Assembly (NCBI GenBank): GCA_031177845.1
Contig: JAPSGG010000049.1
Location: forward strand, 1 to 8,077
Reading direction: 5' to 3'
DNA: 8,077 nt
Source: Chromatiales bacterium
GTDB taxonomy: Bacteria > Pseudomonadota > Gammaproteobacteria > JACCYU01
Part shown: positions 5,928-8,077 of the stretch, one piece after another
Layout of the letters: each line of letters opens with the position of its first letter
How positions within the stretch are numbered: position 1 is the first letter of the stretch
Notes under the pieces: generated by a model
What the model saw: the letters and a program-made list of their open reading frames with translations, nothing else
Told to the model about the DNA's origin: nothing
The model's database searches: none
Position numbers and translations under genes: made by a program

Positions 5928-6837
5928 GGTCGATGTTCATGCCGTCGAAGGCGACCTCAATACCTTCCCGCGTGAGTATGGCGCGCTCTTCGGAGTCCTC
6001 GTCCAAGATCGGATTGGTGTTATTGATGTGGATCAGTACCTTGCGCGGTTTCGGAAACTCCGCCAGGGCCTCGATCATCCCTCCCGGCCCGAACTGATAC
6101 AAGTGTCCCATCTCCAAGGCCGTCTTGCGGCCGACCTCCCGGCGCTGCATCTCGTCATTAGTCCAGCACGTGCCATCCACGAGCAGGCAATCCGCGTCCG
6201 CCATGAAGGGCTTCAAGTGTTTTTCGATCTTGCCGAGCCCGGGGGCGTAGAACAATGTGCCCCCTGTGGCGCTGTCGCTGATGGCCAAACCAACATTATC
6301 ACCAGGGTGCGGGTTGTGCCGGTGCGGGGAATAGGGCGGGGCCTTGCTGGATAGTTGGATCGCCCTGAATTCGAGCGTTCCTGCCTTAGGGATGGTGAAG
6401 CTGGAACCGTCGATCGGCAATGGGTGCCAGTTGACGCCACAATAGTGCTCCAGCATGCTCAGCACCGGAAAGCCGCTGGTCAGGTCCTGGTGGACCATAT
6501 CGGTGCAATAGAGGTCCAGCGGCACGCCGCTCTCGCGCAACGTGAGTAAACCGGTGGTGTGATCGATCTGGCTGTCCATCAGCACCACCGCGCAGATCCC
6601 TGTATCTCGCCGCGCGCGTGCCGGTTGAAACGCGGGAAAGGCATCGATCTGAGCGCGGATATCGGGCGAGGCGTTGATCAACACCCACTCAGTGTCGTCC
6701 GCGCTGACGGCGATCGAGGACTGCGTCCGGGCGCGCGCGTTGATCGCGCCCTGCCGAAAGCGCGCGCAATTATCGCAGTTGCAGTTCCATTGGGGGAAAC
6801 CGCCGCCCGCACCGGAGCCAAGTACATGCGCCTGCAC
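5923..6837 (-). CDS. pqqB: PQQ biosynthesis protein PqqB (metallo-beta-lactamase fold)
   Basis: PqqB is a metal-dependent metallo-beta-lactamase-fold protein reported to hydroxylate the tyrosine derived from PqqA during PQQ formation. With the GTG start at 6837 the product has 304 residues and begins [18 protein letters not shown], as in the family. The structural zinc cysteines follow as CNCDNC (19-24). The metal-site region appears as [10 protein letters not shown] (87-96), and HINNTNPIL lies near the C-terminus. The frame is open 37 codons further to a TTG at 6948, but that TTG is part of a promoter -35 box and the extra residues have no family counterpart. The ribosome binding site is weak. 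It heads a leftward pqqBCD operon divergent from the gene at 7110. No pqqA lies upstream. Confidence 0.95.
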   Translation of the reverse strand: MQAHVLGSGAGGGFPQWNCNCDNCARFRQGAINARARTQSSIAVSADDTEWVLINASPDIRAQIDAFPAFQPARARRDTGICAVVLMDSQIDHTTGLLTLRESGVPLDLYCTDMVHQDLTSGFPVLSMLEHYCGVNWHPLPIDGSSFTIPKAGTLEFRAIQLSSKAPPYSPHRHNPHPGDNVGLAISDSATGGTLFYAPGLGKIEKHLKPFMADADCLLVDGTCWTNDEMQRREVGRKTALEMGHLYQFGPGGMIEALAEFPKPRKVLIHINNTNPILDEDSEERAILTREGIEVAFDGMNIDL

Positions 6838-6920
6838 TGCAAAGATCGCCTGTTGGAGTGTCGCCTTGGGATCGACCCGGCGGCTTCCAGTCCGCCGCAG
6901 GCCGAAGACACAGGGACTGC

Positions 6921-6948
6921 AGTCTAGTGCGTTTGCATCCGATGTCAA
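6921..6948 (-). promoter_or_regulatory. pqqB: Sigma-70-like promoter for pqqBCD
   Basis: On the minus strand TTGACA (6948-6943) is followed, after 16 bases, by TAGACT (6926-6921). The -35 is a perfect consensus match and the -10 matches four of six, including the key TA and final T. Transcription would begin near 6914, leaving a leader of roughly 75 bases before the GTG at 6837. Confidence 0.55.
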
Positions 6949-7044
6949 CTGAACGCGCTCAACCAGCTGCGAGACGCACTGGACCGCCGGCGTTTGACCT
7001 GTCTGCCCCAGGCTTTGGGGAACTAAACGGGCGCCCGCGGTTTC

Positions 7045-7053
7045 TGCTATGTT
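7045..7053 (+). promoter_or_regulatory. Possible extended -10 promoter for the 7110 gene
   Basis: TGC-TATGTT resembles an extended -10 element (TGn-TATAAT, four of six) about 57 bases ahead of the start codon. No good -35 lies at the usual distance, so the assignment is weak. Confidence 0.3.
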
Positions 7054-7109
7054 CTAGTGGTAATGTCCGCTCACTCCCGAACATCACATCCCGTCAGGAG
7101 ACATGACTA

Positions 7110-7502
7110 ATGAATGCATCGAGGTTGATAGCCGTCCCATTCATACTGCTGGGCGCGGCGAGCGCAGTCGCGCACGGAGCCGACGATTATCCGACCCATG
7201 AGACGGTGGAATACGTCATCGACTGTATGCGCCAGTATGGTGGTATGACCTACGACAACCTGTACAAGTGTTCGTGCAGCTTCGATTATATCGCCTCGAA
7301 GATGACCCATGACGAGTTCATCATGGCGGATACCTTCATGCGCGGTCAGGCTGCTGCCGGCGAGCGCCCGGAGATCCTGCGGGAGGGCGAGTTGGCGGAA
7401 GGAACAAGGGCGAGCTACGAGGAAATGCAAGTAAAGGCGGCCCGTCATTGCTTCCTTCCGGTGCAGGCTGAGGCTGAAAAAGAGCCTGAAGACGACGACT
7501 GA
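7110..7502 (+). CDS. Small exported four-cysteine protein, putative methanol-dehydrogenase-cluster accessory
   Basis: The product has 130 residues. A signal peptide is clear: Arg5, a hydrophobic stretch at about 6-20 and a likely cleavage after AHG (21-23), so it should act in the periplasm. The mature part contains Cys39 (YVIDCMRQYGG), Cys54 and Cys56 (LYKCSCSFDYIA) and Cys114 (ARHCFLP), enough for two disulfides or a metal site, and ends in a very acidic tail (EKEPEDDD). AGGAG (7096-7100) sits nine bases before the ATG. An earlier ATG at 7103 is out of frame and too close to that box. The stop overlaps the MoxR-type ATPase start (ATGA), so the two are co-translated. I have an impression that similar small proteins occur near mxa/xox genes, but I cannot name the family. 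Confidence 0.85.
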   Translation: MNASRLIAVPFILLGAASAVAHGADDYPTHETVEYVIDCMRQYGGMTYDNLYKCSCSFDYIASKMTHDEFIMADTFMRGQAAAGERPEILREGELAEGTRASYEEMQVKAARHCFLPVQAEAEKEPEDDD

Positions 7503-8077
7503 TGAACCGCGAATCCACGATCGTCAGTGCGCGAGACGCGGGCAGCCTTCTCAGCGATTGGCACGCGCGGGCCCTTGCGCTGGAGCAGGCGGTAAACCGG
7601 GTGATAATCGGACAGACGCGGCCTGTGCGCCTGGTGCTCATTGCCTTATTCGCGCGCGGGCACGTATTGCTGGAAGGCGACGTCGGCGTTGGAAAGACCA
7701 CGCTGTTGAGGGCGCTGGCGCGCGGCATCGGCGGTGCCTATGAGCGGCTTGAAGGCACGATCGATCTGCTGCCGAACGATCTTATCTACTACACCTATAT
7801 CAATGAGCAGGGCCGTCCGCAGGTCGAGCCAGGCCCGTTGTTGAAGCACGGCGAGCGCTTGTCCTTCTTCTTCTTTAATGAGATCAATCGCGCGCGGCCA
7901 CAGGTGCACTCGCTATTGCTGCGGGTGATGGCCGAGCGCAGCGTCAGCGCGTTCAACCGCGAGCATCGCTTCCCGCACCTGCAAGTGTTTGCCGATCGCA
8001 ACCGGGTTGAGAAAGAAGAGACATTCGAGATTCCGTCGGCGGCTCGTGATCGGTTCTTCATGGAGATCTCGATCGAG
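7502..8077 (+). CDS. moxR: MoxR/MxaR-type AAA+ ATPase, 5' part, cut by window edge
   Basis: The first 192 residues of a cytoplasmic MoxR-family AAA+ ATPase are present, and the frame is open to the window end. In methylotrophs such proteins (MxaR/MoxR) are needed for forming active methanol dehydrogenase, probably with von Willebrand-factor-A partners encoded downstream. Visible parts are RVIIGQ (33-38), Walker A GDVGVGKTT (59-67), the MoxR hallmark LLPNDL (89-94), the Walker B region FFFFNEINRARPQ (122-134) and a sensor I stretch VFADRNRVE. The usual Walker B Asp is Asn126, while the catalytic Glu127 is kept. FADRNRVE replaces the common ATQNPIE. I believe this resembles the MxaR subgroup rather than general MoxR, but that is from memory. 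The start overlaps the previous stop as ATGA. Confidence 0.92.
   Translation, partial: MNRESTIVSARDAGSLLSDWHARALALEQAVNRVIIGQTRPVRLVLIALFARGHVLLEGDVGVGKTTLLRALARGIGGAYERLEGTIDLLPNDLIYYTYINEQGRPQVEPGPLLKHGERLSFFFFNEINRARPQVHSLLLRVMAERSVSAFNREHRFPHLQVFADRNRVEKEETFEIPSAARDRFFMEISIE

Noticed and set aside
6838..7109. A pqqA peptide gene in front of pqqB
   Set aside because: All minus-strand frames between pqqB and the 7110 gene were read. None encodes a short peptide with Glu-x3-Tyr.

Overview
The window looks like a chromosomal stretch of a PQQ-making, probably methylotrophic or alcohol-oxidising proteobacterium. Three things support this: a recognisable pqqB-pqqC-pqqD block; a divergent pair made of a small exported cysteine protein and a MoxR/MxaR-type AAA+ ATPase, as found beside methanol dehydrogenase genes; and a NtrB/NtrC-type two-component pair. 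The core genes are about 60% G+C (62% in the counted line 5401-5460). The taxon cannot be fixed from the sequence alone.

Region by region: (1) 1-2258 (+) holds the 3' part of a HAMP-type histidine kinase, translationally coupled by ATGA to a sigma-54-family response regulator (REC - AAA+ - Fis HTH). The regulator's GAFTGA loop reads GAFTSA and its Walker B reads FLNEI. (2) 2255-4329 is a gene-poor, mostly minus-strand accessory segment. It contains a possible RNase H-fold gene or remnant, a 42-codon ORF whose start codon lies inside a perfect hairpin, a secreted jelly-roll polysaccharide lyase, a 34-bp palindrome, two unrecognised reading frames and an attenuator-like pair of hairpins. The lyase is nearer 50% G+C, which suggests acquisition. 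(3) 4330-4878 has no gene I can support. (4) 4879-6837 (-) is the pqqBCD operon, with a good sigma-70-like promoter at 6921-6948. pqqA and pqqE are not in the window. (5) 7110-8077 (+) is the secreted cysteine protein, coupled by ATGA to the MoxR-type ATPase, which runs off the end.

How they may work together: PqqB, PqqC and PqqD act in making pyrroloquinoline quinone, the cofactor of periplasmic methanol and alcohol dehydrogenases. MoxR-type ATPases of mxa clusters act as chaperones in assembling such enzymes, and the small exported protein beside it is a candidate periplasmic partner. This functional link is inferred from neighbourhood and family knowledge. Neither the target of the two-component system nor any link between the lyase and PQQ metabolism can be read from the sequence.
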